A stretch of DNA of 46,463 nt. Origin: Grimontia marina. GTDB lineage: Bacteria; Pseudomonadota; Gammaproteobacteria; Enterobacterales; Vibrionaceae. Of this stretch, positions 28,982-38,247 are shown piece after piece. Numbering within the stretch: the stretch's first letter is position 1; each line of letters starts with the position of its first letter. The notes beneath the pieces are model-generated. The model had not been told where the DNA came from. It did no database searches and worked only from the letters and a program-made list of their open reading frames with translations. Location: contig NZ_FIZY01000040.1 in the NCBI RefSeq assembly GCF_900060185.1, positions 1 through 46,463 on the forward strand, given 5' to 3'. A program made the translations under genes and the position numbers.

Positions 28982-29128
28982 TCTTTCCGTCACCTAGACA
29001 GCTTTCCAATCTGGTGCTAACTTATTGCACGTAAATCGTACATTTCTGTTCATTCCTCGATCACACCCTTGATCGCTAAACCCTAACTAACTCAGACTTC
29101 AAATTTGACTGACAAGACACCTACCACT

Positions 29129-30394
29129 ATGAATCTTACCGAACTGAAGAATCAGGCCGTTTCCGAGCTTGTAGCCTTAGGCGAAAGCATGGGCCTTGAG
29201 AACCTCGCCCGCCTCCGTAAACAAGACATCATCTTTGCCATCCTTAAGCAGCACGCGAAAAGCGGCGAAGATATTTTTGGTAACGGTGTGCTGGAAATTC
29301 TTCAGGACGGTTTCGGCTTCCTGCGCAGTGCAGATAGTTCTTATCTGGCCGGTCCGGATGACATTTATGTGTCTCCAAGCCAGATTCGCCGTTTCAATCT
29401 GCGTACCGGTGACACCATTTCAGGCAAAATCCGCCCACCGAAAGACGGTGAGCGTTACTTCGCCCTGTTGAAAGTGAACGAAGTTAACCACGACAAGCCT
29501 GACAATGCCCGTAACAAGATCCTGTTTGAAAACCTGACTCCACTGCATGCCAACGAGCGTATGGTGATGGAGCGTGGTAACGGTTCTACCGAAGACATTA
29601 CAGCGCGTGTGCTGGATTTGGCATCGCCAATCGGTAAAGGTCAGCGTGGTCTGATTGTGGCGCCGCCAAAAGCGGGTAAAACCATGCTGCTGCAAAACAT
29701 TGCGCAGAGTATTGCTTACAATCACCCAGAATGTGAGCTGATGGTACTTCTGATCGATGAACGTCCGGAAGAAGTGACCGAGATGCAGCGTTTGGTTAAA
29801 GGTGAAGTGGTTGCCTCAACCTTCGACGAGCCAGCAAGCCGTCACGTTCAGGTTGCTGAAATGGTGATCGAGAAGGCGAAGCGTCTGGTTGAACACAAGA
29901 AAGACGTGGTTATCCTGCTCGACTCCATCACTCGTCTGGCGCGTGCATACAACACCGTAGTACCAAGCTCAGGCAAAGTACTGACTGGTGGTGTGGATGC
30001 CAACGCATTGCACCGTCCGAAGCGCTTCTTCGGTGCGGCACGTAATGTAGAAGAGGGCGGCAGCCTAACTATCATTGCCACCGCACTGGTTGATACTGGT
30101 TCGAAGATGGATGAAGTCATCTACGAAGAATTTAAAGGTACAGGTAACATGGAATTGCACCTGTCCCGTAAGATTGCTGAAAAGCGTGTCTTCCCAGCGA
30201 TTGACTTCACTCGTTCAGGTACCCGTCGTGAAGAGTTGCTGACCAAGCCTGATGAGCTTCAGAAGATGTGGATCCTGCGTAAGATTGTTCACCCAATGGG
30301 CGAAATCGAAGGAATGGAGTTCCTGATCGATAAGTTGGCGATGACCAAAACCAACGACGAGTTCTTTGAAGCGATGCGTCGTCAAAAATCATAA
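29129..30394 (+). CDS. rho: Transcription termination factor Rho
   Basis: A 421-aa hexameric RNA-dependent ATPase. The N-terminal helical part is followed by an OSB-fold RNA-binding domain ([23 protein letters not shown]). The P-loop is APPKAGKT (~178-185), Walker B is [16 protein letters not shown], and the Q/R-loops are present. Nearly identical to E. coli Rho (419 aa). ATG 29129 matches the E. coli start MNLTELKN; an in-frame TTG at 29105 would add eight residues. A 188-bp leader separates it from trxA, in keeping with Rho autoregulation in a leader in E. coli. Confidence 0.97.
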   Translation: MNLTELKNQAVSELVALGESMGLENLARLRKQDIIFAILKQHAKSGEDIFGNGVLEILQDGFGFLRSADSSYLAGPDDIYVSPSQIRRFNLRTGDTISGKIRPPKDGERYFALLKVNEVNHDKPDNARNKILFENLTPLHANERMVMERGNGSTEDITARVLDLASPIGKGQRGLIVAPPKAGKTMLLQNIAQSIAYNHPECELMVLLIDERPEEVTEMQRLVKGEVVASTFDEPASRHVQVAEMVIEKAKRLVEHKKDVVILLDSITRLARAYNTVVPSSGKVLTGGVDANALHRPKRFFGAARNVEEGGSLTIIATALVDTGSKMDEVIYEEFKGTGNMELHLSRKIAEKRVFPAIDFTRSGTRREELLTKPDELQKMWILRKIVHPMGEIEGMEFLIDKLAMTKTNDEFFEAMRRQKS

Positions 30395-30411
30395 GACGCG
30401 CCAGGCTTTCC

Positions 30412-30441
30412 AAAAAAGCACCGCCAATGCGGTGCTTTTTT
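30412..30441 (+). terminator. Terminator of rho
   Basis: AAAAAAGCACCGC / GCGGTGCTTTTTT stem with a CAAT loop, 18 bp after the rho stop. Confidence 0.93.
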
Positions 30442-30572
30442 ATTCTGCTCACGAAGACTCTTTGCTCTATTTATAATCTTATTGGTTGCTAAAACTGAAA
30501 CAGATCATCAGAATTGAGGCAAAATCGCCAACCAGTCAGCGAAAATGGATCAGCTGACGCAGGATTTCCGGG

Positions 30573-31571
30573 ATGAAACGATCACTGATTCTACTCGCTG
30601 TTTTGCTGCCAACCCTATTGCTTGGGGTGTCACGTGCCGTGACGCTTAGCCCAAACGACGTGGCCACGCATATGGCAGATCCCTCTTCAGTTTCCAAAAT
30701 TCTGCAAGCCACAAAATTGTTTGACGATAACGACATGGATATGCTCAATACGTATCTCGACTCCCTACCCGAATTATTGAAAGAAGAAGCGCTGACCGTT
30801 TTGGCGCGCAGTGCGCTGGATTTCAAGCACATGACGCCAGAGCGTGAAAAGTTCCTAGTAACCATCAGCAGGCAGCAACCTAAATACCTAGTAAAAAGTC
30901 AAGGTGATGGCTTTTGGGTCACCATGCCAGCGTTCAACTACGCTGGGGAAGCCAAGTGGGTGCTCAACCGCTGGCAAATCAAGCTGATGCAGGATGAAGC
31001 GATGCGCCTGCTGAACTACAATCAGCTGAACCTTTCCAAGTGGCTCTCTTTCTCTTCCAACGATTATGCACTGCGCCGTGAAGCGATAGTGACCCTTGTG
31101 CCAATGCTAAACAAAACCATGCTAGATAAGCTGGTGGCTTTGTATCTTGATGATAAAAACATGGTATGGAGCCCTGATAACGGGCTTTTGGCAGCGCTCG
31201 CTGAGAATACGGATGATGTCAAACTGTACGATCTACTCTGGCTACGCCGCACTGATAGCTATAGCTTAGCGGCGCTACAAAAGCTGGAAATACCCCCTAT
31301 CACTGCTAAACATATCCAACTGATGATCGCCGCCACTGCTAATCCCGTATTGGCGGAAACTGCCATACGTCAGTTGGCTGGATTGAATCCTTTGCCTCAA
31401 AACGTCAAAGACTTCCTGCAAAAACAGATTGCTGATCGCCAACGTGGAAAAGATATTGCAGCAATCATTGCGCAGAAAGGTCACAAAGAGTGGCTGCGTG
31501 AGTTGGAAGCTCAGTCTTCGGGAGTGATCCGCAGAAATATCCGCAATGGACTCGAACAGGTAGAAGGCTAA
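30573..31571 (+). CDS. Exported protein of unknown function, helical repeats
   Basis: A 332-aa protein not recognised by name. Signal peptide ~1-22 (LILLAVLLPTLLLGVSRA). The remainder is rich in paired leucine-rich helices (for example LLKEEALTVLARSALDF, DYALRREAIVTLVPML, ANPVLAETAIRQLAGL), which looks like an alpha-solenoid of HEAT type. It contains no cysteine, so disulfides play no part. Probably periplasmic. An AGGA site lies nine bases before ATG. It lies between rho and ubiD, with its own terminator-free junction to ubiD 85 bp downstream. Confidence 0.6.
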   Translation: MKRSLILLAVLLPTLLLGVSRAVTLSPNDVATHMADPSSVSKILQATKLFDDNDMDMLNTYLDSLPELLKEEALTVLARSALDFKHMTPEREKFLVTISRQQPKYLVKSQGDGFWVTMPAFNYAGEAKWVLNRWQIKLMQDEAMRLLNYNQLNLSKWLSFSSNDYALRREAIVTLVPMLNKTMLDKLVALYLDDKNMVWSPDNGLLAALAENTDDVKLYDLLWLRRTDSYSLAALQKLEIPPITAKHIQLMIAATANPVLAETAIRQLAGLNPLPQNVKDFLQKQIADRQRGKDIAAIIAQKGHKEWLRELEAQSSGVIRRNIRNGLEQVEG

Positions 31572-31656
31572 TTACCTTAAGGATTCTTATATATCCGCCT
31601 GTTCAGGTTTCATCGGCTCGTTATAATCGAACCAATACACCTCAGCCGGAAAGGTT

Positions 31657-33537
31657 ATGAAATATAATGACTTACGCGTTTTTATCGACCATCTAGAATC
31701 AGTGGGCGAGCTTAAACGTATCTCTCACCCTGTCAGTCCGGATCAGGAGATGACAGAGATTGCTGACCGCGTTTTGCGCGATGGTGGCCCTGCGCTCTTG
31801 TTTGAAAACCCCATCGGATATGACATGCCCGTACTGGCCAACCTGTTCGGCACGCCGAAGCGCGTGGCGATGGGTATGGGACGCAGTGAGGTCAGAGAGC
31901 TTCGTGAAGTCGGCAAATTGCTGGCCTACTTGAAAGAACCCGAGCCGCCAAAGGGCTTCAAAGACGCGATTGAAAAGCTGCCTGTATTTCGTCAGGTGCT
32001 GAACATGCCTGTGAAACGTCTTCGCAAAGCACCGTGTCAGGAAACTGTCTGGCAGGGTGACGATGTTAATCTGGATAAAATTCCGGTAATGAGTTGCTGG
32101 CCGGGCGATGTGGCACCATTGCTGACCTGGGGTCTCACCATTACTCGCGGACCCAACAAGAAGCGCCAGAACCTCGGGATTTATCGCCAGCAGAAAATTG
32201 GCAAAAACAAAGTCATCATGCGCTGGCTGGCTCACCGTGGTGGTGCGTTGGACTTGCGAGAGTGGATGGAAACCTACCCGGGTAAACCTTTCCCGGTTTC
32301 GGTCGCTTATGGTGCCGACCCTGCAACTATTCTTGGTGCGGTCACGCCAGTGCCGGACACTCTGTCTGAATACGCGTTTGCTGGTCTTTTACGTGGTAGC
32401 AAAACCGAGGTGGTGAAAAGTCTTAGCAATGATTTGGATGTGCCAGCAAGCGCGGAAATCGTCATGGAAGGCTACATCGATCCGAACGAGTTTGCCGATG
32501 AAGGCCCCTATGGCGATCACACTGGCTACTATAACGAGGTAGAGCGCCACCATGTGTTTACCGTCACCCACGTAACCATGCGTCAGAAGCCGATTTACCA
32601 CAGCACATACACTGGCCGTCCGCCGGATGAACCTGCGGTGCTGGGTGTGGCGCTGAACGAAGTGTTTGTGCCTATCCTGCAAAAACAGTTCCCAGAGATT
32701 GTTGATTTCTACCTGCCACCAGAAGGCTGCTCCTACCGCGCTGCAGTAGTGACAATGAAGAAGCAGTACCCTGGCCATGCCAAGCGCGTGATGATGGGTG
32801 TATGGTCCTTCCTTCGCCAGTTTATGTACACCAAGTACGTAATTGTTTGTGATGAAGACGTGGACGCGCGCGACTGGCACAGTGTGGCTCATGCGATGAC
32901 GACCCGCATGGATCCGGTGCGCGATACCCTTATGATTGAGCACACGCCGATTGATTCCTTGGACTTTGCGTCCCCTGTTGTCGGCTTGGGCTCAAAAATG
33001 GGTTTGGATGTCACCAAAAAGTGGGAAGCTGAGCTTTCAGGTTACGCCAATGACGACGCACGTGTTGCGGACAGCGAAGAGATTGAATCCTGCCTTGCCG
33101 CTCTTAAAGCAGCACACAGTGAACTGACAGATATCTATCTCCCACCGGAAGCCCATGCTAACGGTATGGTGATGGCCACTATCAAGAAACAGGCACTCGG
33201 CGACGGTCCGCGAATCATCGAGGCGATTTGGAATTCGCTTGGGGAAGTGGCGGACGTGAAGTTCGTGATGGTGTTTGATGAGGAAGACGTCAACATCCGC
33301 GACTGGAACGATGTAATTTGGGCAATAACCACCCGAATGGATCCGGCTCGTGATACCCTGTTGCGCGCAAACGCGCAGGATGATGAGTCTCAGGCTCTGC
33401 GTCCGGGGTCTAAAATGGGATTAGATGCGACCAACAAATGGCCGGGTGAGTCGGTTCGTGAGTGGGGAACACCCATCAGCAAAGACCCGCTAACTGTCTC
33501 GAATGTTGATGAAATGTGGGATAAACTGGGTCTCTAG
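31657..33537 (+). CDS. ubiD: 4-hydroxy-3-polyprenylbenzoate decarboxylase UbiD with internal C-terminal duplication
   Basis: A 626-aa UbiD-family decarboxylase that uses prenylated FMN (made by UbiX) in ubiquinone synthesis. The core follows E. coli UbiD (497 aa): [24 protein letters not shown], and the E-rich active-site stretch [22 protein letters not shown] (~271-292). The surplus ~130 residues are a second copy of the C-terminal dimerisation segment. Residues ~347-456 ([11 protein letters not shown] ... [14 protein letters not shown]) and ~488-595 ([12 protein letters not shown] ... [13 protein letters not shown]) align along their whole length. GGAAAGG precedes the ATG. Possibly a family trait of Vibrionaceae; activity should be retained since the first copy is complete. 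Confidence 0.92.
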   Translation: MKYNDLRVFIDHLESVGELKRISHPVSPDQEMTEIADRVLRDGGPALLFENPIGYDMPVLANLFGTPKRVAMGMGRSEVRELREVGKLLAYLKEPEPPKGFKDAIEKLPVFRQVLNMPVKRLRKAPCQETVWQGDDVNLDKIPVMSCWPGDVAPLLTWGLTITRGPNKKRQNLGIYRQQKIGKNKVIMRWLAHRGGALDLREWMETYPGKPFPVSVAYGADPATILGAVTPVPDTLSEYAFAGLLRGSKTEVVKSLSNDLDVPASAEIVMEGYIDPNEFADEGPYGDHTGYYNEVERHHVFTVTHVTMRQKPIYHSTYTGRPPDEPAVLGVALNEVFVPILQKQFPEIVDFYLPPEGCSYRAAVVTMKKQYPGHAKRVMMGVWSFLRQFMYTKYVIVCDEDVDARDWHSVAHAMTTRMDPVRDTLMIEHTPIDSLDFASPVVGLGSKMGLDVTKKWEAELSGYANDDARVADSEEIESCLAALKAAHSELTDIYLPPEAHANGMVMATIKKQALGDGPRIIEAIWNSLGEVADVKFVMVFDEEDVNIRDWNDVIWAITTRMDPARDTLLRANAQDDESQALRPGSKMGLDATNKWPGESVREWGTPISKDPLTVSNVDEMWDKLGL

Positions 33538-33540
33538 AAC

Positions 33541-33819
33541 ATGTATGCGGTACACCTGATGCCTGCCGGAACGCAATTTTCCGTATCCGGACACCAGACA
33601 TTATTACAAGGCGCGCTCGACGCAGGGGTACCTTTTCCTAACCGTTGCCAGATTGGGGCTTGTGCAAGCTGCCTGTGTCTGCTGGTTGAAGGCGAGGTGA
33701 GATATCATCTCGAACCCATGCTGACTGAACAGGAAAAACAACAAGGCTGGATCTTTGCCTGTCAGGCCATTCCATGCAGTGATCTGGTGGTTAGTTTTGA
33801 GGAAAGCGATGACTATTAA
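33541..33819 (+). CDS. Small plant-type [2Fe-2S] ferredoxin
   Basis: A 92-aa ferredoxin with the C-X4-C-X2-C...C cluster ligands C36, C41, C44 and C74 ([17 protein letters not shown]). The motif arrangement ALTDAE-like [17 protein letters not shown] resembles the N-terminal ferredoxin domain of multidomain oxidoreductases such as CDP-6-deoxyglucoseen reductases. It begins 3 bp after ubiD ends, and its last codons overlap the start of fre by 11 bp, so the pair is translationally coupled. It probably passes electrons to or from Fre (inference). Confidence 0.85.
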   Translation: MYAVHLMPAGTQFSVSGHQTLLQGALDAGVPFPNRCQIGACASCLCLLVEGEVRYHLEPMLTEQEKQQGWIFACQAIPCSDLVVSFEESDDY

Positions 33820-34528
33820 ATGTGAAGTTACGTCAGTGTCGTCACTGACCAATAACACTTATCGAATTTTATTGAAGCCTGAACAGCCAGTGAGCTACAA
33901 AGCAGGTCAATACCTGTTGGCGGTGATGGGCGAGAAAGACAAGCGTCCGTTCTCGATTGCAAGCAGCCCATGTCGCCAGAACGGCCATGAACTGGAACTG
34001 CACATCGGTGCGGCAGAAGAAAATGCCTACGCGATGGATGTGGTGAAAGCGGCTAAGGCGACATTGGAAAAAGGCGACAACTCTTTTGTGATTGAAGCGC
34101 CGCATGGTGATGCCTGGCTGCGAGAAGAACGCCAGCGCCCGTTGGTCTTGATTGCGGGCGGTACGGGCTTTTCTTACGTACGCAGTATGGTTGACCATTG
34201 TTTAAGTCAGAACTTTGCGCAGCCAATCTTCCTGTACTGGGGTGGCCGCGACGCGAGCCAGCTGTACGCCAATGACGAAATGGAAGCACTGGCACTGAAG
34301 AACGGCCTCCTGAACTACATCCCGGTGGTTGAAAAGGCGCCGGAAGCCTGGAATGGCAAAGTGGGCAACGTGCTTGAAGCCGTGATGGAAGATTTCGTAT
34401 CACTGTCAGCGTACGATGTTTACATTGCTGGCCGATTTGAAATGGCAGGCGCTGCCCGCGAGATGTTCTGTAACGAGCGCGGTGCAGAGCGAGACCACTT
34501 GTTCGCAGATGCTTACGCCTTCCTGTAA
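33809..34528 (+). CDS. fre: NAD(P)H-flavin reductase
   Basis: A 239-aa ferredoxin-NADP reductase-fold enzyme. The flavin site RPFSIASSP and the pyridine-nucleotide site [16 protein letters not shown] are clear. The C-terminal [16 protein letters not shown] matches the family. It reduces free flavins for other enzymes in the cytosol. I chose ATG 33809 (start MTIKCEV, with GAGG upstream inside the ferredoxin gene) over an in-frame ATG at 33755 in the ferredoxin coding region. E. coli Fre is 233 aa and also lies next to ubiD. Confidence 0.93.
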   Translation: MTIKCEVTSVSSLTNNTYRILLKPEQPVSYKAGQYLLAVMGEKDKRPFSIASSPCRQNGHELELHIGAAEENAYAMDVVKAAKATLEKGDNSFVIEAPHGDAWLREERQRPLVLIAGGTGFSYVRSMVDHCLSQNFAQPIFLYWGGRDASQLYANDEMEALALKNGLLNYIPVVEKAPEAWNGKVGNVLEAVMEDFVSLSAYDVYIAGRFEMAGAAREMFCNERGAERDHLFADAYAFL

Positions 34529-34556
34529 GCGTTGAGACAGAAGATAACCAAATAGC

Positions 34557-34586
34557 AAAACACCGCCAGATGGCGGTGTTTTTTGT
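34557..34586. terminator. Bidirectional terminator between fre and the EamA gene
   Basis: AAAACACCGCC / GGCGGTGTTTT stem with an AGAT loop and a T-run, between convergent genes. Confidence 0.92.
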
Positions 34587-34603
34587 TTAGTGACTTGGAG
34601 GAA

Positions 34604-35473
34604 TTAGGCGGCCGCTTCGATTTTCTTTTTGACCCAGGTTTCATTGAGCCAGAGCGACGCCAGAATCACCACGCCGCCAAACACCAATGTCATCAGGTCA
34701 GCATCGCGGTTCCAAATCAGCACATTAACTATGATACCTGCCGGCACCAACACATTGTTCATCACGGCCAGCGCGCCTGCATTCACAAGGGTCGCGCCCT
34801 TGTTCCACAGGAAATAGCCCAGACCGGAAGCGATAGTGCCAAGGTAAATCAGAATGCCCCATTGTAGGTTGGTGGTGGGCAATTTGTCGGTACTGCCAAG
34901 CAGCAGGAACGCAGGCAGGGCAACACACAGGGCGCCAAGGTAGAAAAGACCAAACACGGTACGCTGAGGCACTTCAATCTCGGCACGCTCCATTACCACC
35001 TTGTAGCCGACCTGACCAATTGCAAAACAGAGATTTGCACCCTGAACAATTAGGAAACCCAGCATAAAGTTCGGGTTCACCGAGGAAAACTTGATCACCA
35101 CCGCACCTAATACCGCCAATGCCGCTGTAATCAAATACCAAGGCGAAAAACGACGATTCAGCAAATCGTAGGTGAGAGTGACATAAACAGGTGTGAAAAC
35201 CGTGAACAGCAAGACTTCAGGTACAGAAAGGAAGAGGAAAGATTGGTAGTAGAAGCAGTACATCAAGCCAAGTTGAATGCCGCCGATAGCCATCAGTTTT
35301 AACATCAGTGGTTTAGGTATGCCTTTCAGGCGGAGGAACGGTAGGAAAACCAATGCAGCCAGAGCCACACGGGTGACAACCGAGAACCAGGCGTCGACCT
35401 GCCCGGCGAGATACACGCCAATCAAACTGAATGAAAATGCCCACAGTAGGGTGACAAACGATAGATACCCCAT
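34604..35473 (-). CDS. EamA/DMT-family transporter (YigM-like)
   Basis: A 289-aa inner-membrane protein with about ten hydrophobic helices arranged as two EamA repeats (residues ~1-135 and ~145-285). Recognisable are LLWAFSFSLIG at the start, VPEVLLFTVFTPVYVTLTYDL after helix 4, and GYFLWNKGATLVNAGALAVMNNVLVPAG in the second half. The pattern resembles YigM, the biotin transporter of E. coli, but biotin specificity is only a possibility. Monocistronic; convergent with fre. Confidence 0.75.
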   Translation of the reverse strand: MGYLSFVTLLWAFSFSLIGVYLAGQVDAWFSVVTRVALAALVFLPFLRLKGIPKPLMLKLMAIGGIQLGLMYCFYYQSFLFLSVPEVLLFTVFTPVYVTLTYDLLNRRFSPWYLITAALAVLGAVVIKFSSVNPNFMLGFLIVQGANLCFAIGQVGYKVVMERAEIEVPQRTVFGLFYLGALCVALPAFLLLGSTDKLPTTNLQWGILIYLGTIASGLGYFLWNKGATLVNAGALAVMNNVLVPAGIIVNVLIWNRDADLMTLVFGGVVILASLWLNETWVKKKIEAAA

Positions 35474-35484
35474 TTCCTTTCCTT

Positions 35485-35529
35485 AAAATCATTAAAATTG
35501 CCGCCAATTCTAATGAACTTGGCGGCAAT
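35485..35529 (-). terminator. Terminator of uspA
   Basis: Perfect 11-bp stem ATTGCCGCCAA (35497-35507) / TTGGCGGCAAT (35519-35529). Read leftward it continues into a T-rich tract (TTTTAATGATTTTA). It is 38 bp after the uspA stop and also just upstream of the EamA gene start. Confidence 0.8.
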
Positions 35530-35566
35530 GTGTAGCGATCTTAAGCTGGACGGATGAGCGCTGTGA

Positions 35567-35992
35567 TCAACTTGGCAGCGGCACCATCAACATGTCTACC
35601 GGTGTTTTGTTAATAAGCTGTTTGGCTGATGAGATGAGTGTGCTCCAGAAATCCTGATGGTGGCCACACAGCACCAAATCAATTTCATAGTGGCTGATGG
35701 ATTCAGTGATCTCTTCCGCAAGATCACCACTAGCAACCAGCGTATGCGCCACAGGATACTCTGCATACCGCGCGAGCGCATTCAGTTGAGATTGTGCTTC
35801 ATCGATAATACGGTTGCGGGTCTCCACCAGATTCACATCAATAAGGCCGGTATAGAGCTGCGCATAGTTCACATCAATATGAATGAGTGAGAGTTTTGCC
35901 CCCAAAGGTGCTGCCAATGCCGCCCCTTTTTGCACTAACACCTCACTGTCAGAGGACAGATCCACCGCCACCAAAATGTGTTTATAGCCCAT
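35567..35992 (-). CDS. uspA: Universal stress protein A
   Basis: A 141-aa cytosolic protein very close to E. coli UspA (144 aa): start YKHILVAVDLS, central YTGLIDVNL, and C-terminal DLVLCGHHQDFWSTLISSAKQLIN. It lacks the G-2x-G-9x-G(S/T) ATP-binding motif, as UspA does. It is induced by growth arrest and stress in E. coli. Divergent from uspB across a 622-bp region, the E. coli arrangement. Confidence 0.94.
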   Translation of the reverse strand: MGYKHILVAVDLSSDSEVLVQKGAALAAPLGAKLSLIHIDVNYAQLYTGLIDVNLVETRNRIIDEAQSQLNALARYAEYPVAHTLVASGDLAEEITESISHYEIDLVLCGHHQDFWSTLISSAKQLINKTPVDMLMVPLPS

Positions 35993-36614
35993 AGCCTGAC
36001 TCCCATTAAGTCAATGATTACAGATGAAAACTACCACTGTCTCTGTGCGAAGACTGTTGCCTGGATCTCACTGCCGATGTGCTTTTTAAGAGGCTGCTAC
36101 CAATACGGTTTTTTCCACGACTAAAAACACTCGCCTAAAAGACAGAATAGCTATCAGACTGATAAAAAAGAAAACAATCGCTGTTTGGGGAGTGCTGCCC
36201 CAGCGCAAAGAATATGCAGTTTGGGTTGGCGTTTTCGGCATCAAATCTATACTTAAAGTAAACGCGGGTCCGAAAAAAAAAGCGTCAGGGTGACGCGTGA
36301 TAGCAAAGCGTAAGCCATGAACCTTGATGAATGATGCGCAGGCAACAACTCATTACTGAGATTTTAAGCCATCTGGTGTCAAGCATACGTATCAAACAAT
36401 TCTAGTCTGATCTAACGTTTTGCGATGTCATTGTGCAATTAAATTAATATCAACAATGCATAGTGAGTGATTAAACGAAAATTGTATTAGGGGAAGACGG
36501 AAAGACCCTGTTCTTCATTGAGTTTTACCGACAGACGCGGTGCTTAATAAACTGCCTCTGTGATGGATAACCCCGAAACGGGTTCTAGCCATCAGAAACA
36601 CTGGGAGATGAACC
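35993..36614. promoter_or_regulatory. 622-bp uspA-uspB divergent intergenic region
   Basis: No conventional gene. It holds a leftward terminator-like hairpin at 36273-36296 (separate entry) and an imperfect GC-rich hairpin at 36179-36205 (TGGGG/CCCCA core) whose leftward flank is T-rich. A dyad (GATGG ... CCATC with ACCC/GGGT inside) lies at about 36561-36594 in the uspB leader. The region is long for two small genes and may hide a regulatory RNA. Confidence 0.5.
36273..36353 (-). ncRNA. Candidate small RNA or 22-aa microprotein transcript with strong terminator
   Basis: On the minus strand, the hairpin GCGTCA-CCC-TGACGC (36282-36296) is followed by nine T residues (36273-36281), a textbook Rho-independent terminator with no annotated gene before it. 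Upstream (36377-36382) is a perfect -35 TTGACA, although the matching -10 (TCAGTA, 36354-36359) is poor. That promoter would give an RNA of about 75 nt. The same stretch also contains a 22-codon ORF (36285-36353, starting MSCCLRIIHQ) whose stop lies in the terminator stem; it lacks a good ribosome site. Either reading is speculative. Confidence 0.35.
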
Positions 36615-36953
36615 ATGAGCGGAGACGCCTTAATTATTGCGATTTTTTTCGTCACACTGGTTAACATCCTGCGCTATCTAAGCTCGCTGCGAACGCTGCT
36701 GGTGATGATGCGAGACGCCAATCCGTTGTTGTATCAACAGGTAGCGCGGGGAAATAACTTCTTTTCGCCACAAGGCGATATCAGCCGCCAAAAACGCCTG
36801 TACCACTACATTCGCAGTCAGGAATACATGCATCACCATGATGATGCGTTTATTGCCAAATGTAATAAAGTCCGTCACCTATTCATTCTTTCTACGGCGC
36901 TGGTGCTCTCACTGGTTATGTCCCTCTTTTTTGTGGCATTTGCAGGACTTTGA
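36615..36953 (+). CDS. uspB: Universal stress protein B
   Basis: A 112-aa membrane protein with helices at about 4-24 and 88-110 and a soluble middle. The landmarks NILRYLSSLRTLLVMMRDANPLLYQQV and HHHDDAFIAKCNKVRHLFIL match E. coli UspB (111 aa), which is RpoS-dependent and linked to ethanol tolerance. GGGAG lies seven bases before ATG. Divergent from uspA. Confidence 0.92.
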   Translation: MSGDALIIAIFFVTLVNILRYLSSLRTLLVMMRDANPLLYQQVARGNNFFSPQGDISRQKRLYHYIRSQEYMHHHDDAFIAKCNKVRHLFILSTALVLSLVMSLFFVAFAGL

Positions 36954-36984
36954 ATCGCGAAAACCATCACAAACTCAATTCTTA

Positions 36985-37017
36985 TAAAACGTTGGCAGAT
37001 GTCGGCGTTTTTTTTGT
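36985..37017 (+). terminator. Terminator of uspB
   Basis: AAAACG ... CGTTTT stem, extended by G-T pairs, followed by eight T residues. Moderate stem strength. Confidence 0.65.
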
Positions 37018-37060
37018 TAACCTTCTGACTTAGTAGATACAAAAAACGTCGGAGCAGGGT

Positions 37061-38185
37061 TTGGACAGATTTCTTGCGTGGTGGCAGCAAAGTGCCAAAG
37101 GATTGGATTTTAACTGGCTGGAGCATATCGGCTTGATGTTGGGCGCAGCAGCAATCGCCTGGTTGGTTTGGCGACTGGTGCTCAGCAAGCTGATGGAAGT
37201 CTCAAAGAAAACCCGCACCCAGTTGGACGAAATTGTCCTGAAGGTCATTAGTACGCCAGTGAGCGTATTTATCTGGTTATGGCCAACAACCTTTGCGGTT
37301 GGCAGCTTGATGGATGCCAGTACCAATGTCGGTACAGATTGGCTGACTATATCTCGACGGGTGCTGGTGATCGTGTTGATGCTCTGGGTGATGCTGCGTT
37401 TGGTGAATGCCATTGAAGCCTATTTATCCCAGTCGGATAGACGCGACCAGACCACAGTATCCGCAATCGGCCATGTAATGCGCCTGTTGCTCGCCTTTAT
37501 TGGTGTACTGACGCTGCTGCAGGAGTTTGGCATCAGCCTGACTGGTCTTCTCACCTTTGGTGGTGTCGGTGGTCTGATTGTTGGTCTGGCAGCGAAAGAT
37601 TTGCTGTCAAACTTCTTCGGTGGCCTGATGATTTACTTTGACCGTCCTTTTAATGTCGGCGACTGGATTAACTCTCCGGACAGAAACATCGAAGGCACGG
37701 TTGAGCGTATTGGTATGCGCATGACCATGATCCGTACTTTTGAAAGCCGCCCTATATACGTGCCGAATTCGGTGTTCAGTAGCATCGTCGTACAAAACCC
37801 ATCAAGAATGCGTAACCGCCGCATCAACGAAACCATCGGCATCCGTTACAAAGATGCCGACAAGATGGGGGCAATCGTCGCTGATGTGAAAAAGATGCTG
37901 GAGACCCATCCGGACATCGAACAGAACGCGACACTGATGGTGAATTTCAATGCCTTTGCGGGTTCTTCGCTGGAGTTTTTCATCTACACCTTCACCAAAA
38001 CCATCAACTGGGCGCGCTACCACGAAGTGAAACAGGACGTAATGCTGAAAATTGTCGAGATTGTTCATGCACATGGGGCTGACTTTGCCTTCCCTACCCG
38101 TACTATCGCGTTTGACCGTGATGATGGTATGGAAGCGCAGATCCCGCTTGATCCTGAATTGGCGCCAGCACCGGACAAAAACTAG
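37061..38185 (+). CDS. MscS-family mechanosensitive channel, YnaI type
   Basis: A 374-aa inner-membrane channel. About four or five membrane helices precede the pore-lining helix GLLTFGGVGGLIVGLAAKDLLSNFFGGLMIYFDRPF (~161-197). The MscS beta domain follows (VGDWINSPDRNIEGTVERIGMRMTMIRTFESRPIYVPNSVFSS) and then the cytoplasmic alpha/beta cage. The C-terminal HAHGADFAFPTRTI matches E. coli YnaI. It opens under membrane tension to release solutes after hypo-osmotic shock. The start is TTG 37061 with GGAG about eight bases upstream; no better ATG exists before the first helix. Confidence 0.88.
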   Translation: MDRFLAWWQQSAKGLDFNWLEHIGLMLGAAAIAWLVWRLVLSKLMEVSKKTRTQLDEIVLKVISTPVSVFIWLWPTTFAVGSLMDASTNVGTDWLTISRRVLVIVLMLWVMLRLVNAIEAYLSQSDRRDQTTVSAIGHVMRLLLAFIGVLTLLQEFGISLTGLLTFGGVGGLIVGLAAKDLLSNFFGGLMIYFDRPFNVGDWINSPDRNIEGTVERIGMRMTMIRTFESRPIYVPNSVFSSIVVQNPSRMRNRRINETIGIRYKDADKMGAIVADVKKMLETHPDIEQNATLMVNFNAFAGSSLEFFIYTFTKTINWARYHEVKQDVMLKIVEIVHAHGADFAFPTRTIAFDRDDGMEAQIPLDPELAPAPDKN

Positions 38186-38247
38186 ACTGGCTCCAAGGTG
38201 CTCGGGCGGCTACAATGCCGCCCGATTTCGTGTAATGGGCAATAAAG

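Noticed and set aside
29105-29128. TTG start giving Rho eight extra residues
   Set aside because: The conserved Rho start MNLTELKN begins at ATG 29129, and the extra residues have no counterpart in E. coli Rho.
36285-36353. Calling the 22-codon ORF upstream of uspA a definite gene
   Set aside because: No ribosome-binding site is seen and conservation cannot be tested here; it is kept only as an alternative reading of the small RNA candidate.
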